A DNA stretch of 39,421 nucleotides from an uncultured Opitutia bacterium (GTDB lineage: Bacteria > Verrucomicrobiota > Verrucomicrobiia > Opitutales > Opitutaceae). Position 1 is the stretch's first letter, and every line of letters starts with the position of its first letter. Below, one piece after another: positions 24,384 through 37,007 of this stretch. The notes under the pieces are model-generated. The model was not told the origin of the DNA. It did no database searches and saw nothing but the letters and a program-made list of their open reading frames with translations. The stretch lies in contig CAIONS010000037.1 in assembly GCA_903859715.1 (NCBI GenBank), forward strand, positions 1-39,421, in the 5' to 3' direction. The translations under genes were made by a program, and so were the position numbers.

Positions 24384-25964
24384 ATGGCCGTCAACCGCGC
24401 TCCGCCCGGCCGGTTGAAGGCGTTTTGCGCCATGGATGGCGATGCCACCTTTGTTTGGACGCGCTGGCTCATGCTGCGCGCGGTGGGGCTATTGTTCATC
24501 GTCATCTTTTGGGGCGTCATTGCGGATAGCCGGGCCTTGCTCGGGCCCGATGGCATCACGCCGGTGACGGAAACCCTCACTTCCCTGCGGCAGCAATTTT
24601 CCAATCCGCTCATGGCGTTCCTGGCCGCGCCGGGGCTGTTTTGGTTGAACGCGGGCTGGGGCATGATCGTGCTCCTGCAGTGGCTGGGCATGATGGCGGC
24701 CGTGGCCCTGACGTTGAACCTGTGGCCGCGGCTGGCGGCGTTCACCTGTTGGCTGATGTTTCTTTCGTTTACATCGTCGTCGCCGTTTTTTGCGCAGACC
24801 CAACCCGATCCACTCATGCTGGAGCTGGCCCTGCTCTGCATCCCGTTTGCCCCGGCAGGAGTGAGGCCGGGGCTGGCGGTGACATCCGGGCCGCGACCGC
24901 TGGTGGTGTTTGCGGTGCGCCTCATGTTGCTTCGCCTGATGCTGCAGGCCGGTTTGGCGAAATTCGTTTTCGGCGGAGCGATGTGGCACAATTTCACGGC
25001 GATGGACGTGATGTATGAGACCGCGCCGTTTCCCACGATCCTGGGCCACCTGCTACATCCCTGGCCGCACTGGTTTCACGCGATGGAAATCGGGGTCACG
25101 ATTTTGGCCGAAGGCGTGGCACCCTTCGCGATGGTTTTCGGCGGCCGGCGCGGACGCTGGTTTGCCTTCCTGTTCTGGGCCTTTTTCCAACTGGGCATCC
25201 AGTTCACCAACAATTTTGCCTGGCTCAATGTCGGGGCCATCGGGCTCGCGCTCATCCTGCTCGACGACCAGATGCTGGCGGGCGCGGCCCAACGCCTGCG
25301 ACTGAGCCGACTGGCTGCGGCAATGCGGGGAAAAATGGCGAGGATCGTGCCCGCGCGGCCCAAGCCCTGGGCGCTGTACAGCCTGCGCGTGGCGCTGGGC
25401 GTGCAGTTTTTCATGGCCCTGTGCTTTTATGTCGTCTCGCCCGTGCGCATCGCACCCGAGAGAATGCCGGCGGTCATCACGGAACCCATGAAGGCACTCG
25501 GGCCGTTTTATGGGGCCAATGCCTACACGCTGTTCGGGAGCCTGCCCCTGGTGCGCTACGAAGTGGAATTTCAGGGCTCCAATGACGGCGGTGAAACCTG
25601 GCGCACCTACGAGTTTCGCTATAAGATCCAGCAGCCCGACCGGATGAGCCCGTTCGTGGCGCCGTGGTATCCGCGCTTCGATGCCATCCTCCAGCACGTG
25701 CGCGTGGCCCACACGGCGCCCGAACTTTATCTGGCGACAGCCGAACGACTGCTCCAACGCAAACCGGCCGTGATGGAGCTCTTCAGGAACGACCCGTTTC
25801 CCGAGCGCTCGGCCACGGTCATCCGCATGGTGGACTATCGCTATCACTACACCGACCGGGCCACTTGGCTCGCGACCGGCCGCTACTGGGACAAAACCGT
25901 GATCGGCGACTGGCTGCCGATGATGTATCTCAACGCCCAGGGTGAAATCGTCACTGCACAATGA
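24384..25964 (+). CDS. Lipase maturation factor (LMF1/LMF2)-like membrane protein
   Basis: The protein has 526 residues. The N-terminal two thirds hold about eight to ten membrane segments (for example LRAVGLLFIVIFWGVI, WGMIVLLQWLGMMAAVAL, VGAIGLALILLD). The C-terminal part is soluble, with YEVEFQGSNDGGETWRTYEF and PRFDAILQHVRVAHTAPELY. This matches the lipase maturation factor family, whose eukaryotic members help fold dimeric lipases in the ER; bacterial function is unknown. An in-frame TTG at 24342 would add 14 residues; I prefer the ATG at 24384. The stop overlaps the next start (ATGA), so it is translationally coupled to the FGE-like lipoprotein. Confidence 0.8.
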   Translation: MAVNRAPPGRLKAFCAMDGDATFVWTRWLMLRAVGLLFIVIFWGVIADSRALLGPDGITPVTETLTSLRQQFSNPLMAFLAAPGLFWLNAGWGMIVLLQWLGMMAAVALTLNLWPRLAAFTCWLMFLSFTSSSPFFAQTQPDPLMLELALLCIPFAPAGVRPGLAVTSGPRPLVVFAVRLMLLRLMLQAGLAKFVFGGAMWHNFTAMDVMYETAPFPTILGHLLHPWPHWFHAMEIGVTILAEGVAPFAMVFGGRRGRWFAFLFWAFFQLGIQFTNNFAWLNVGAIGLALILLDDQMLAGAAQRLRLSRLAAAMRGKMARIVPARPKPWALYSLRVALGVQFFMALCFYVVSPVRIAPERMPAVITEPMKALGPFYGANAYTLFGSLPLVRYEVEFQGSNDGGETWRTYEFRYKIQQPDRMSPFVAPWYPRFDAILQHVRVAHTAPELYLATAERLLQRKPAVMELFRNDPFPERSATVIRMVDYRYHYTDRATWLATGRYWDKTVIGDWLPMMYLNAQGEIVTAQ

Positions 25965-26968
25965 ATAGCATGGGCCGACACTCTTTCCTTCCCGGCCTGT
26001 GGCTGACGGCCGTCTGGTTGCTGGCGGGCTGCGGACCCGAACCGGCGGCGCTGAAGATAAAGCTCGATCCGGCGCGCAGTCATTTTTCGCCGGCAATGCC
26101 GTTGAGCGGGCAGCCGCTCGTGATCAAGGATCTCGACCTGGCCCTGCAGCCGATCCCGGCCGGAAAGTTTCTCATGGGCAGTCCGGCCGGTGAAGCGGGC
26201 CACACGGCACTCGAAAGCCCGCAGACCCAGGTGACGATTTCCAAGTCTTTCTGGCTGGGTCGCACGCCGGTCACCGAGGCGCAATGGCAGGCGGTGATGG
26301 GCACGGACCTGACCGGGCAGGTGAAACGATATTTTCCCAACAACGAGCCCGCACGATTGCTCGCCGGCACGCAGGACGATGTGGCGATGTACTATGTAAG
26401 TTGGGATGATGCGGTGGCATTCTGCACAAAACTCAACAAACGCGCGCGGGCCGAGGGTTCACTGCCGGCGGGCTATGAATTCACGCTGCCGACCGAGGCC
26501 GAGTGGGAATATGCGTGTCGGGCGGGCACGACCACGGCGACCTATGCCGGGCCGATATTCTACGACGGGAGCAATAATGCCCCGATGCTCGATTCCATCG
26601 CGTGGTATGCGGGCAACAGCAGCATCGGCTATGAAGGCACGGGTTGGGACACGTCAGGCTGGGCCAACAAGCAATATCCCGGTGGCCAGGCCGGAACGCG
26701 GCGGGTGGGACAAAAACAAGCCAACGCCTGGGGACTGCAGGACACGCTGGGCAATGTTTACGAATGGTGCCTCGATTTTTCCAGCCCGGCATTGCCCGGT
26801 GGCAGCGTGGTGGATCCAACGGGCCCCGCCGCGGGACTGGATCGCATCATCCGCGGTGGGAGCTGGCACAGCGACGCGGTGTATTGCCGCGCGGCCTGCC
26901 GCAAATGGAACGGGCCGAGCAATGGACTGCCCTTTATCGGATTCCGGCTGGCGCTGGCGCCGCGTTGA
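25961..26968 (+). CDS. FGE-sulfatase-domain (SUMF1-like) lipoprotein
   Basis: The precursor has 335 residues with a lipoprotein signal (LLAGCG). A formylglycine-generating-enzyme-like domain follows: IPAGKFLMGSP at the start, VSWDDAVAFCTKLN, FTLPTEAEWEYACRAGT, NAWGLQDTLGNVYEWCLD, RIIRGGSW and the terminal GFRLAL. In catalytic FGE two cysteines (human Cys336 and Cys341) bind copper. Here the segment GGSWHSDAVYC keeps the second Cys but has Ser at the first, so formylglycine generation is unlikely. The fold is often reused for binding or other chemistry. It is coupled to the LMF-like protein and probably acts on the same exported substrate (inference). Confidence 0.85.
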   Translation: MNSMGRHSFLPGLWLTAVWLLAGCGPEPAALKIKLDPARSHFSPAMPLSGQPLVIKDLDLALQPIPAGKFLMGSPAGEAGHTALESPQTQVTISKSFWLGRTPVTEAQWQAVMGTDLTGQVKRYFPNNEPARLLAGTQDDVAMYYVSWDDAVAFCTKLNKRARAEGSLPAGYEFTLPTEAEWEYACRAGTTTATYAGPIFYDGSNNAPMLDSIAWYAGNSSIGYEGTGWDTSGWANKQYPGGQAGTRRVGQKQANAWGLQDTLGNVYEWCLDFSSPALPGGSVVDPTGPAAGLDRIIRGGSWHSDAVYCRAACRKWNGPSNGLPFIGFRLALAPR

Positions 26969-26980
26969 ACCACACGGCGC

Positions 26981-27014
26981 AAAAAAAAGGCGCCCCGCTC
27001 TCGCGGGACGCCTT
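26981..27014 (-). terminator. groEL terminator, possibly bidirectional
   Basis: AAGGCG and CCCGC pair with GCGGG and CGCCTT around one C/A mismatch and loop TCTC (26987-27014). On the minus strand eight T follow, giving a strong end to the dnaK-groES-groEL transcript. On the plus strand GGAATTTTT follows, so it may also end the FGE-like gene transcript. Confidence 0.88.
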
Positions 27015-27040
27015 GGAATTTTTCGGGAGGAAACCCGGGC

Positions 27041-28678
<1,638 letters not shown>

Positions 28679-28719
28679 GATAAATTCTGGATTGTGGTTT
28701 AAATTGAGGGAAGCGGGGT

Positions 28720-29016
28720 TCAGCCGATCACACCGATGATGTCGTCCTCGCGGACGACGGTGAATTTCTTGTCGCCGAGCTTAACCTCGGTGCCGCCGTA
28801 TTTGCTGATGAGCACGGTGTCGCCGACCTTCACTTCGAAGGGCGTGATCTTGCCGTTTTCATCCTTCTTGCCGGTGCCGAGGGCGATGACCTTGGCCTCC
28901 TGCGGCTTTTCTTTGGCGCTGTCCGGGATGATGATGCCTCCGCGGACCTGCTCTTTTTCCTCGATGTGCTCGACGAGAACACGATCACCGATGGGCTTGA
29001 TTTTGACGTTAGCCAT
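28720..29016 (-). CDS. groES: Co-chaperonin GroES (10 kDa)
   Basis: The protein has 98 residues and a complete family pattern: [18 protein letters not shown], the mobile loop [19 protein letters not shown], and [18 protein letters not shown]. It caps the GroEL cage. It lies 96 bp after dnaK, with a hairpin in between, and upstream of groEL. No Shine-Dalgarno sequence precedes the ATG. Confidence 0.98.
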   Translation of the reverse strand: MANVKIKPIGDRVLVEHIEEKEQVRGGIIIPDSAKEKPQEAKVIALGTGKKDENGKITPFEVKVGDTVLISKYGGTEVKLGDKKFTVVREDDIIGVIG

Positions 29017-29064
29017 ATATGTGGGTTTGGGTTGAAGGATGGTTTTTGTTTTATGGTTTTCAAC

Positions 29065-29100
29065 AAAGCGCGCCGGCCGCGTGGGACGCAGCAGGCGCGC
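29065..29100 (-). terminator. Hairpin between dnaK and groES
   Basis: GCGCGCC (29068-29074) pairs with GGCGCGC (29094-29100), with an inner GCGT/ACGC stem. On the minus strand it is followed by TTTGTTG, a weak U-tract. It may partly terminate the dnaK transcript or mark an RNA processing point before groESL. Confidence 0.55.
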
Positions 29101-29112
29101 AAAGGGTGAAAG

Positions 29113-31059
<1,947 letters not shown>

Positions 31060-31270
31060 AGAGATCATCCACTTAGCAATGCCCATGCCTGCCTTTGCTC
31101 GGTTTCTTTAGACGCTAATGGGAAGGCATTTAAAAGATTCCATGACTGATTCGAGCTCTCCAATCGCCACGATAACAGGCCACTTTGGCGCACCATCGCT
31201 GCGCATGCCGCCCATGTGGGACAGCGCTGGCACAGTTGAATTCCGGCGAGGACCTCCTACTCTCTCGGTC
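31060..31270. other. Divergent promoter region, dnaK / Lon-domain protein
   Basis: The region is 211 bp. A weak plus-strand candidate promoter is TTGAAT (31236-31241), 16 bp, TACTCT (31258-31263), eight bases before the ATG of the Lon-domain gene. An open frame continues upstream to 31118 but has no family similarity. On the minus strand AATCTTTTAAATG is the only AT-rich patch that could serve dnaK. Confidence 0.3.
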
Positions 31271-31954
31271 ATGGAGATGGAAATCACGCTGCCGGACGAA
31301 GTGCCGGTGATGACGTTGCCCAACATGACGTTCTTTCCGCAAGCTCTCCTCCCACTCCACATCTTTGAACCCCGTTACCGGCACATGCTGCGAGATGTCC
31401 TGGCCACCAACCGCCTGTTTGCGGTCACCGGCCTTAATCCCAAGCTCGTTGACCAGCCGGACCAGTTTGAGCCGCCCCATCGCATTGCCAGCATCGGCAT
31501 CGTCCGGGCCTGCCAGGAAAACGACAACGGCACGTCCAACCTTCTGCTTCAGGGACTTTGCCGGGTGGAGTTCCTGGAAATCCTCACGGACGAGCCCTAC
31601 CGGCGCGTCCGCATCCGCGCCCTGGCGAGCGAGCCCGTGGCCGACGCCGCTGGAAACATCCGCCTCCGCACCGAGCTCGCGCGGCTGATTGCGTTGAAGC
31701 AGAAATTCGGCGCGCCCGTGCCGGCCGAGATGGCGGAGTTTCTTCGGACCGTCGAGGATCCCGAGGTCTTTATCGACCTCGCCGCCTTCAGCCTGTGCGA
31801 GAACAGCGTGTTGAAACAGCGGCTCCTCGAGACGCTGAACGTGGGCCGCCGGCTCGAGCTTTTTTCCCGGCAGCTGCGCGCGGACATTGAGGCGATCCGG
31901 CTGCGCCAGAAACTCCAGGGCGGCCTCCCCGACGACCGCATCCTGGACAACTAA
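31271..31954 (+). CDS. Lon substrate-binding (LON) domain protein
   Basis: The protein has 227 residues. The N-terminal LON domain opens with VMTLPNMTFFPQALLPLHIF and EPRYRHMLRDVL, followed by IGIVRACQENDNGTSNLLLQG and a helical C-terminal half (SVLKQRLLETLNVGRRLELF). There is no ATPase or protease domain, so this is the stand-alone LON-domain type; its function is not established. I chose the ATG at 31271, which begins just before the domain; an upstream start at 31118 would add 51 residues without similarity. It is divergent from dnaK. Confidence 0.85.
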   Translation: MEMEITLPDEVPVMTLPNMTFFPQALLPLHIFEPRYRHMLRDVLATNRLFAVTGLNPKLVDQPDQFEPPHRIASIGIVRACQENDNGTSNLLLQGLCRVEFLEILTDEPYRRVRIRALASEPVADAAGNIRLRTELARLIALKQKFGAPVPAEMAEFLRTVEDPEVFIDLAAFSLCENSVLKQRLLETLNVGRRLELFSRQLRADIEAIRLRQKLQGGLPDDRILDN

Positions 31955-31984
31955 AATCCCCGCCGCGGCGAACCGGGCGGGGAT
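31953..31984 (-). terminator. Terminator of tRNA-Thr
   Basis: ATCCCCGCC (31956-31964) pairs perfectly with GGCGGGGAT (31976-31984) around an 11-base loop. On the minus strand TTTAG follows the stem, just after the tRNA 3' end. The same hairpin lies directly after the Lon-domain stop on the plus strand, so it may serve both convergent transcripts. Confidence 0.6.
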
Positions 31985-31989
31985 CGAAA

Positions 31990-32065
31990 TGGAGCCGAGC
32001 ATCGGATTTGAACCGACGACCCACGCTTTACGAAAGCGTTGCTCTACCAACTGAGCTAGCTCGGC
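31990..32065 (-). tRNA. tRNA-Thr (anticodon CGT)
   Basis: On the minus strand acceptor GCCGAGC pairs with GCTCGGC, followed by discriminator T and encoded CCA (31990-31992). The D arm has AGCTCAGTTGGTAGAGC. The anticodon stem ACGCT/AGCGT closes loop TTCGTAA, giving anticodon CGT, which reads ACG threonine codons. The T arm has GGTTCAAATCC. Confidence 0.96.
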
Positions 32066-32074
32066 AAAAGGGAT

Positions 32075-32128
32075 CGTTCCCGAGGGAACGAGGGGCGGGA
32101 TTTACGGGTTGCGAGGGAGCAGTGACAA
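32075..32128 (-). promoter_or_regulatory. Candidate tRNA-Thr promoter with adjacent hairpin
   Basis: On the minus strand TTGTCA (32123-32128) is followed after 17 bp by GTAAAT (32100-32105), or after 18 bp by TAAATC. This would start transcription about 25-30 bp upstream of the tRNA. A hairpin CGTTCCC/GGGAACG (32075-32081 and 32084-32090) lies between the promoter and the tRNA, followed by a few T; it may end the arabinofuranosidase transcript. Confidence 0.35.
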
Positions 32129-32141
32129 GCGAAAACACTTC

Positions 32142-34064
32142 TCACCCCTGAGTCTGCAACTGAAGCACCGTGATCGAATAAGCGGGAAAGGTATGGTCGA
32201 AGGTCTGGCTCAAGCCGGTGAGGTTGGTCTCGGTGGGGATGATTTTCTCGGGTTCCGGCAGGGAATTCACGTCGGAGGGCTGGCCGGTCAGCACGGTTTG
32301 CTGACCGGCGGAAGCGACTGACTTCGTCCCTGCGATTTCGATTCGGACGGTGCGGGGCACGCCGAGGCTGTTGACGACCTTGAGATAGAGCGCGCCGGTC
32401 CGGGTGGCGCGGGTCACGCTGGTGAAAAGGCCCGGAGCCACGTCGGGCGTGGCGGCAACGACCACGTCGCCGCGGTGCGCGTTGAAGACCTTTTGGGCAT
32501 GGTACGACGGTGAGCCGTAGCTCGTGAGCGCGTCGTAGCCGATCAGGTTGGTCGGCCATTGTGCGGCCTTCGGGTTCACGTTCACCAGCAATGGCGCGTA
32601 GGCCTGCATGATGATGAGGTCGGAGTTGCGCTCCATCGCGGTCATCCAGGCCGCGTCGCCCAGTGCCGCGTTCAGGGTCGGCGTGGGCGAGCCTTCCATG
32701 GTCGCCCATTCTCCGACAAAGATCTTAGGGCCCTTGCGGTCAGTCCGGTCGTAGTGATGAACGTCCGCATAAAACTCGGCCGCGTGGCGGTAATAGTGAT
32801 CGTCGAGCACGTCCGGCGTGCGGCTCGTGACCGGATGCGTCGCGATCAATTGCAGCGACGGATAGCGGGCTTTGATCGCATCGTAGAATTGCGCGAAGCG
32901 GCCGTCATACTCCCAGCCGTCCTTCCAATCCTCGTTGCCGATCTCGACGTAGGTCAGTCGGAAGGGCGCCGGATGCCCGTCCCGGGCGCGGCGGGCGCCC
33001 CAAGTCGTTGTGACGTCACCCGTGACATACTCGATCTCATCGAGCGCGTCCTGCACGTAGGGCTGCAGGTCCGGCCCCGGCTTGATGTACCCGCTCTTGA
33101 GCGTAAGGCCCGCAAAGACGCCGAGCACGGGCTCCATGTTCAAGTCCTCGCACCAGTGGAAAAATTCCAACAGCCCCAGCCCGTCGGATGAGCGATAACC
33201 CCAGGGACCCATGTGACCGGGACGCGTGCGGAGATCGCCAAGGGTCTTCTTCCAGTCGAAGCGCTCGGACACCGAATCGCCCTCGAGATAGTTGCCGCCC
33301 GGAAACCGCAGGAACGCCGGGTGCAGGTCGGCCAGCTTCTGCATCAGGTCGGGACGGTTGCCGTTGGCCCGATCCTTCCATGTCGGAGGGAAGAGCGAAA
33401 CCAGGCTGAACCAGAAGGTACCGGGCTTGACCGTCGAAATCACGAAACGAGCTTGGGCGGTGGGCTTGAGGCCGGCCGCGGTGATCAAATCGGCCTCATA
33501 GCGATGCCATGTGCCGGGCCTGAGCATGATATCGGCCAGGGCGTAAATCGTGGCTCCGTCCGGGCTTTCGATGGACAAGGTCAGCGGCCCTCCGTGATCA
33601 CCGGAAATCCTAGCGAAGAAAGACGCATGATAAGTAGTCGCGGGCCTGACAGGGATGCCCCAGAAACCGTCGTTGGCGATGCCGGCGCGGCGGCTCTCCG
33701 TCGCGTCACGGGTTTCAAGCCGCAGACTCATCAGCAATTCGGGCGTGAAAATATACCCAAGATCCACCGCGAGGCCCGCCGTCGCAGCGCCGGTTGACAC
33801 GACGGACCAGTGCGGAGGGAGTTGCGAAGGCGGGACCGGTTGCTCCAGAAAAGCCCGATTGGCGACCAGCTCCGCATACAGCCCGCCATCGTACGCATGG
33901 TTGATCTCCTCGGTCATGAGACCGGCATGAAGCGGGCTGACCCGGGCGGTTATGTGTCCCACATCAATATGGAGCACAGGCATGGCCGCCGGTTCGGCGG
34001 CGCGGGAAAATCCTGTCAAACCACCAGCGAGAACGATCCAGACCAAGGGCCGAACAAGTTTCAT
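32142..34064 (-). CDS. Secreted GH51-type alpha-L-arabinofuranosidase
   Basis: The precursor has 640 residues with a signal peptide (LVWIVLAGGLTGFSRAAEP). A jelly-roll module (about 75-220) precedes the (beta/alpha)8 catalytic domain (about 240-500), and a beta-sandwich ends the protein. The acid/base is Glu378 in VEIGNED and the nucleophile Glu452 in FVGEWATMEG, matching family GH51. It removes arabinofuranosyl side chains from plant polysaccharides such as arabinoxylan or arabinan. I chose the ATG at 34064, which starts the signal peptide. No other polysaccharide genes are nearby; an esterase-like gene lies about 1.4 kb away. Confidence 0.9.
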   Translation of the reverse strand: MKLVRPLVWIVLAGGLTGFSRAAEPAAMPVLHIDVGHITARVSPLHAGLMTEEINHAYDGGLYAELVANRAFLEQPVPPSQLPPHWSVVSTGAATAGLAVDLGYIFTPELLMSLRLETRDATESRRAGIANDGFWGIPVRPATTYHASFFARISGDHGGPLTLSIESPDGATIYALADIMLRPGTWHRYEADLITAAGLKPTAQARFVISTVKPGTFWFSLVSLFPPTWKDRANGNRPDLMQKLADLHPAFLRFPGGNYLEGDSVSERFDWKKTLGDLRTRPGHMGPWGYRSSDGLGLLEFFHWCEDLNMEPVLGVFAGLTLKSGYIKPGPDLQPYVQDALDEIEYVTGDVTTTWGARRARDGHPAPFRLTYVEIGNEDWKDGWEYDGRFAQFYDAIKARYPSLQLIATHPVTSRTPDVLDDHYYRHAAEFYADVHHYDRTDRKGPKIFVGEWATMEGSPTPTLNAALGDAAWMTAMERNSDLIIMQAYAPLLVNVNPKAAQWPTNLIGYDALTSYGSPSYHAQKVFNAHRGDVVVAATPDVAPGLFTSVTRATRTGALYLKVVNSLGVPRTVRIEIAGTKSVASAGQQTVLTGQPSDVNSLPEPEKIIPTETNLTGLSQTFDHTFPAYSITVLQLQTQG

Positions 34065-34114
34065 GCGGAGAGGTAAGTTGAATTGTTCGCCGGCCAAAGA
34101 GTCGGCCGCCCTGT

Positions 34115-34834
34115 CTAGGGTGCAGCCTCGGGTGCCGCCAATCGGGAGGCGGCGCGGGGAAGGCCGCTCTGGAGGTTGGGCGGAAGATGGCCGACATCCC
34201 CCACCGCGAGCACCTTGAACGCGCCGGTGGGCGACACTTGGATGATCGTGAGACTGCAGTTCCCCACCGCCAGCCCAAGCCAGGCCTGCGGATCCACGCC
34301 CAGAGCCTTCATCACAAAATAGCGGATGACGTTGCCGTGGCAGACGATGATGTCGCTCTGCTCAGCGCCCTTGGCCGGGACAAACCAAGTCGCGAAGGCT
34401 TGGTTGAGCTGGGCCTCGGCCGCATCGAGTTCCGCGGGCGTCGCGCCCTTCATCGCCTCGATACGATGCGTGCGCGGCAGGCATTCGCGCAGCAGCGGTG
34501 TGGTCTGCAATTTGAGCTGGGGAAACGATTGGCCGATAACCTGCGCCGTCTGGCGGGCCCGGGTCATGGTGCTCGAAGTCAGCGAAGAAAACTCCACCGG
34601 CATGCCGCGAAGCCGGGCCGCAATCAACCTCGCCTGGGAAAACCCGAGCGGGGTCAGCCCGTTGATGACGTCCTCATCGCCCTGTGGCTTCAGGTCGTAC
34701 TCCCCATGACGAACCAGATAGATCGTCCGCTTAAACGCCGGCGGCTCCGCGGACGCGGCCCGCACGCCGATTGAAACCCAGGCAAGGACCAGGAAAACCG
34801 AAACCGCTCTCATCATCGGACAGGGTCGTTTCAT
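34115..34834 (-). CDS. Secreted histidine phosphatase (phosphoglycerate-mutase-like)
   Basis: The precursor has 239 residues with a signal peptide (VFLVLAWVSIGVRAASA). The catalytic signature is YLVRHGEYDL with phospho-histidine His43. The second active-site His is in IIVCHGNVIRYF, and SSTMTRARQTAQVI supplies the phosphate-binding Arg. The TPLLRECLPRTHRIEAM loop resembles the PGAM5/Sts group. The substrate is unknown. It lies 50 bp upstream of the arabinofuranosidase on the same strand and may be cotranscribed. Confidence 0.87.
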   Translation of the reverse strand: MKRPCPMMRAVSVFLVLAWVSIGVRAASAEPPAFKRTIYLVRHGEYDLKPQGDEDVINGLTPLGFSQARLIAARLRGMPVEFSSLTSSTMTRARQTAQVIGQSFPQLKLQTTPLLRECLPRTHRIEAMKGATPAELDAAEAQLNQAFATWFVPAKGAEQSDIIVCHGNVIRYFVMKALGVDPQAWLGLAVGNCSLTIIQVSPTGAFKVLAVGDVGHLPPNLQSGLPRAASRLAAPEAAP

Positions 34835-35081
34835 GGGTTTGGAGTGAACTCGCAGCCCGGTGTTTTCACCTCGGAACCGAAGTCTTTCAAGGCAGCTTTG
34901 CTAAATCAAAACGCAGCCGGTCCGCACGACGTAGGCTCAAAACCGAACGCAACGCCTGAGGAATCCTCCCCAGAGAAATCAAACGCGCACGAAATCCCGC
35001 CGCCCGATGTTTCACTTTGCTTCCGGCGAATTCCACCGCTAAACACGAGCCGTTGTCGCGTCTGACCGCAGCGACTTTGCC
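34835..35081. other. Divergent intergenic region, phosphatase / pseudopilin
   Basis: The region is 247 bp and must hold outward promoters. I see no credible gene, no strong dyad and no clear -35/-10 pair on either strand. Confidence 0.3.
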
Positions 35082-35435
35082 ATGAAGCCCACCCCCAGTT
35101 CTGCCCCCGGCTTCACGCTCGTCGAGCTCATGATCGTCGTCACCATCATCAGTTTGCTGGCGGCCATGGCGCTCCCGGCATTCCAGCGGATCCGGCAGTC
35201 TTCGCAGGACAAGGCGATCCTTAATAATGCCCGCCAACTCTCGTCTGCGTCGGACCAGTATTTTCTGGAGAGCGGCAACTCCACCGTGGCCATCGATGAC
35301 ATCGTCGGGCCGTCAAACTACGTGAAAGCCCTGAACCTGATCGCGAACGAAACCTACCCGGACAGCTTTACGCAGGGCACGACGATCACGATCAACGGCG
35401 TGGCGGGTATCCGTACCATCACCTACGGACCGTGA
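35082..35435 (+). CDS. Orphan type II secretion / type IV pilin-like prepilin
   Basis: The prepilin has 117 residues. A short polar leader (MKPTPSSAPG) is followed by the type III signal GFTLVELMIVV with the +5 Glu, which a prepilin peptidase would cut after Gly10. A hydrophobic helix (about 11-33) and a small globular part follow. The AILNNARQLSSASDQYFLESG segment resembles pseudopilins of PulG/GspG type. No secretion machinery genes are near. Its substrate complex is unknown; it may join a system encoded elsewhere. Confidence 0.88.
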   Translation: MKPTPSSAPGFTLVELMIVVTIISLLAAMALPAFQRIRQSSQDKAILNNARQLSSASDQYFLESGNSTVAIDDIVGPSNYVKALNLIANETYPDSFTQGTTITINGVAGIRTITYGP

Positions 35436-35468
35436 GACCGCGTCCGCTTCACGGGAGGCAAAGCGCCG

Positions 35469-37007
35469 TCACTTGAGCCGGATTTTCCCCACCCCGGGCG
35501 AAGCCCCGGCCGACCAGAGCCGCAGCCCGAGCTGGTTCAACGTACCAAACGAAAAAGACCTCCCGCTCGAATTGCCCTGGCCGGTAAATCCGCCGGCATC
35601 GAACCGCACGGTCTGCGCCAGTTCGCCGGGCGCGACAACTGCCCGGGCACTCCAGGTGTCTCCGGCCTCGATGGTGTCATTCGGGCCGGACGCCGACGCC
35701 GTCACTTCACAGCTTCCGCCTTCCGGCATGAGCAACTCCACTTCCAGCGAGCGGACCCCGGCCTTTTCCACCAAGGCACAGCCAGGCGACCGCAGCATGA
35801 GATCAAACACCGGCTCACCAGCCACCGGCGCCTTACCCGGCAGCAAACGAAGCCACCTCCGCCCTTCCCTGCCTGCGATGCCAACCTCCAGCCGGCCCGC
35901 GATCGGCAGGACTTCCGTTCTCCGCCACCGCCACTGGCTGAACCACGGGCTGATGCCGTACTCCGGAGTGTAAAGCTCACGCGTGAATCTTTCGGGTGGA
36001 GAATCAAGCTCCGCGCCAGCGACCACCACCGCCTCGGGAAAACTGCTGAGCACGCTTCCGTCCGGATAATGCGCCAAGGCCAGCACCTCCAGACGCCGGA
36101 CTCCCCGCCACAGCGGTATGACCACGGCAAAGTCCTCCCTGCCCGTCGCCGCAGTCTCATGCCAGAAGCCTCCCGGCGCGTGCGTGTCAGTGCCATAACT
36201 GAAATACACCTCCACCCGCACAGCGCCCGCCGCCATGCCGGTGACCTGCGCCGTTTCACCTGCATCGGTCACAGAAAATCTCGGCGCGGGCGGCAGTGCC
36301 GGCGCGTCCTTGAGGTAATGATCCAGCCAGTTCGACGCAGTGAGCAGGGTCTCCGGCCACAGGCCATGATTCTCATTGGGCCCGAGGAAGGTCCTTTTCT
36401 CCACCTGCACGTCATCGAACAGTTGCCGGGCCATGGGCAGGCAGCCGGAAAAATCGTTGGTCCCGTTCAGATAAAGCACGGGCCCGAGTTGCCGCGACCC
36501 GAAGTGCTCCGGCTGAAAGGCCGCAAACCAGGCCCGCTCGCCGGCCCGCGGTTCCACGGAGAAACCACAGCCAAAAACCGGGATCGCCGCCCGCACGCGC
36601 GGATCCTGCGCATTGAGCAGCCAAGTCACGATTCCGCCCCAGCTGATTCCGATCACCCCCAGCCGTTCGCCCTGCACTTCCGGACGGGCCGCGAGCAGGC
36701 TGAGTCCGCGCCGCGCCATCTGCACGCCATGAAGGATCCGCGCCCTTTCCAGTGGGACCGTGCGATCATCGATCCGGGGAATCACCGCGGGAAACACCGT
36801 CGTGACCTCGGCCGAACGCTCCGCCGTCGGTCCGAACCAGTCAAAGCTCAGCACGGCATAACCGCGCTGCGCAAAATGCCGGACCGTTTCCTCGCTCGCG
36901 GTCTGCAGTCCCCCGTGAATATGGAGCAACCCGGGCACAGCCTCCCCCGGCCCGTGCGGCAGACCCAGCACCGCATAGACCCACAGCGGCTCGAGGATGC
37001 GCTGCAC
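35469..37007 (-). pseudogene. Alpha/beta hydrolase (acetyl-xylan-esterase-like), N-terminally truncated
   Basis: The remaining 512 residues are intact and begin directly in the hydrolase core (PLWVYAVLGLP, oxyanion motif HIHGG). The nucleophile is Ser122 in GISWGG. The acid is probably the Asp in NGTNDFSG and the His is in ENHGLWPE. A beta-sandwich-rich C-terminal half follows (about 235-512). Relatives usually have an N-terminal segment before this point. Here the reading frame stops at a GTG at 37007, exactly where a histidine kinase begins on the other strand. The enzyme may still be made from that GTG, but it probably lost its 5' part and promoter in the same event that truncated the kinase. 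Confidence 0.65.

Noticed and set aside
31060-31130. Possible CIRCE element upstream of dnaK
   Set aside because: TTAGC and GCTAA occur, but they are about 40 bp apart and lack the TTAGCACTC-N9-GAGTGCTAA pattern.
31118-31270. N-terminal extension of the Lon-domain protein
   Set aside because: The extra 51 residues show no similarity to the family and the later ATG starts right before the domain.
36069-36998. Upstream extension of the histidine kinase reading frame
   Set aside because: This part is antisense to the hydrolase core and has no domain resemblance, so it is not taken as native kinase sequence.
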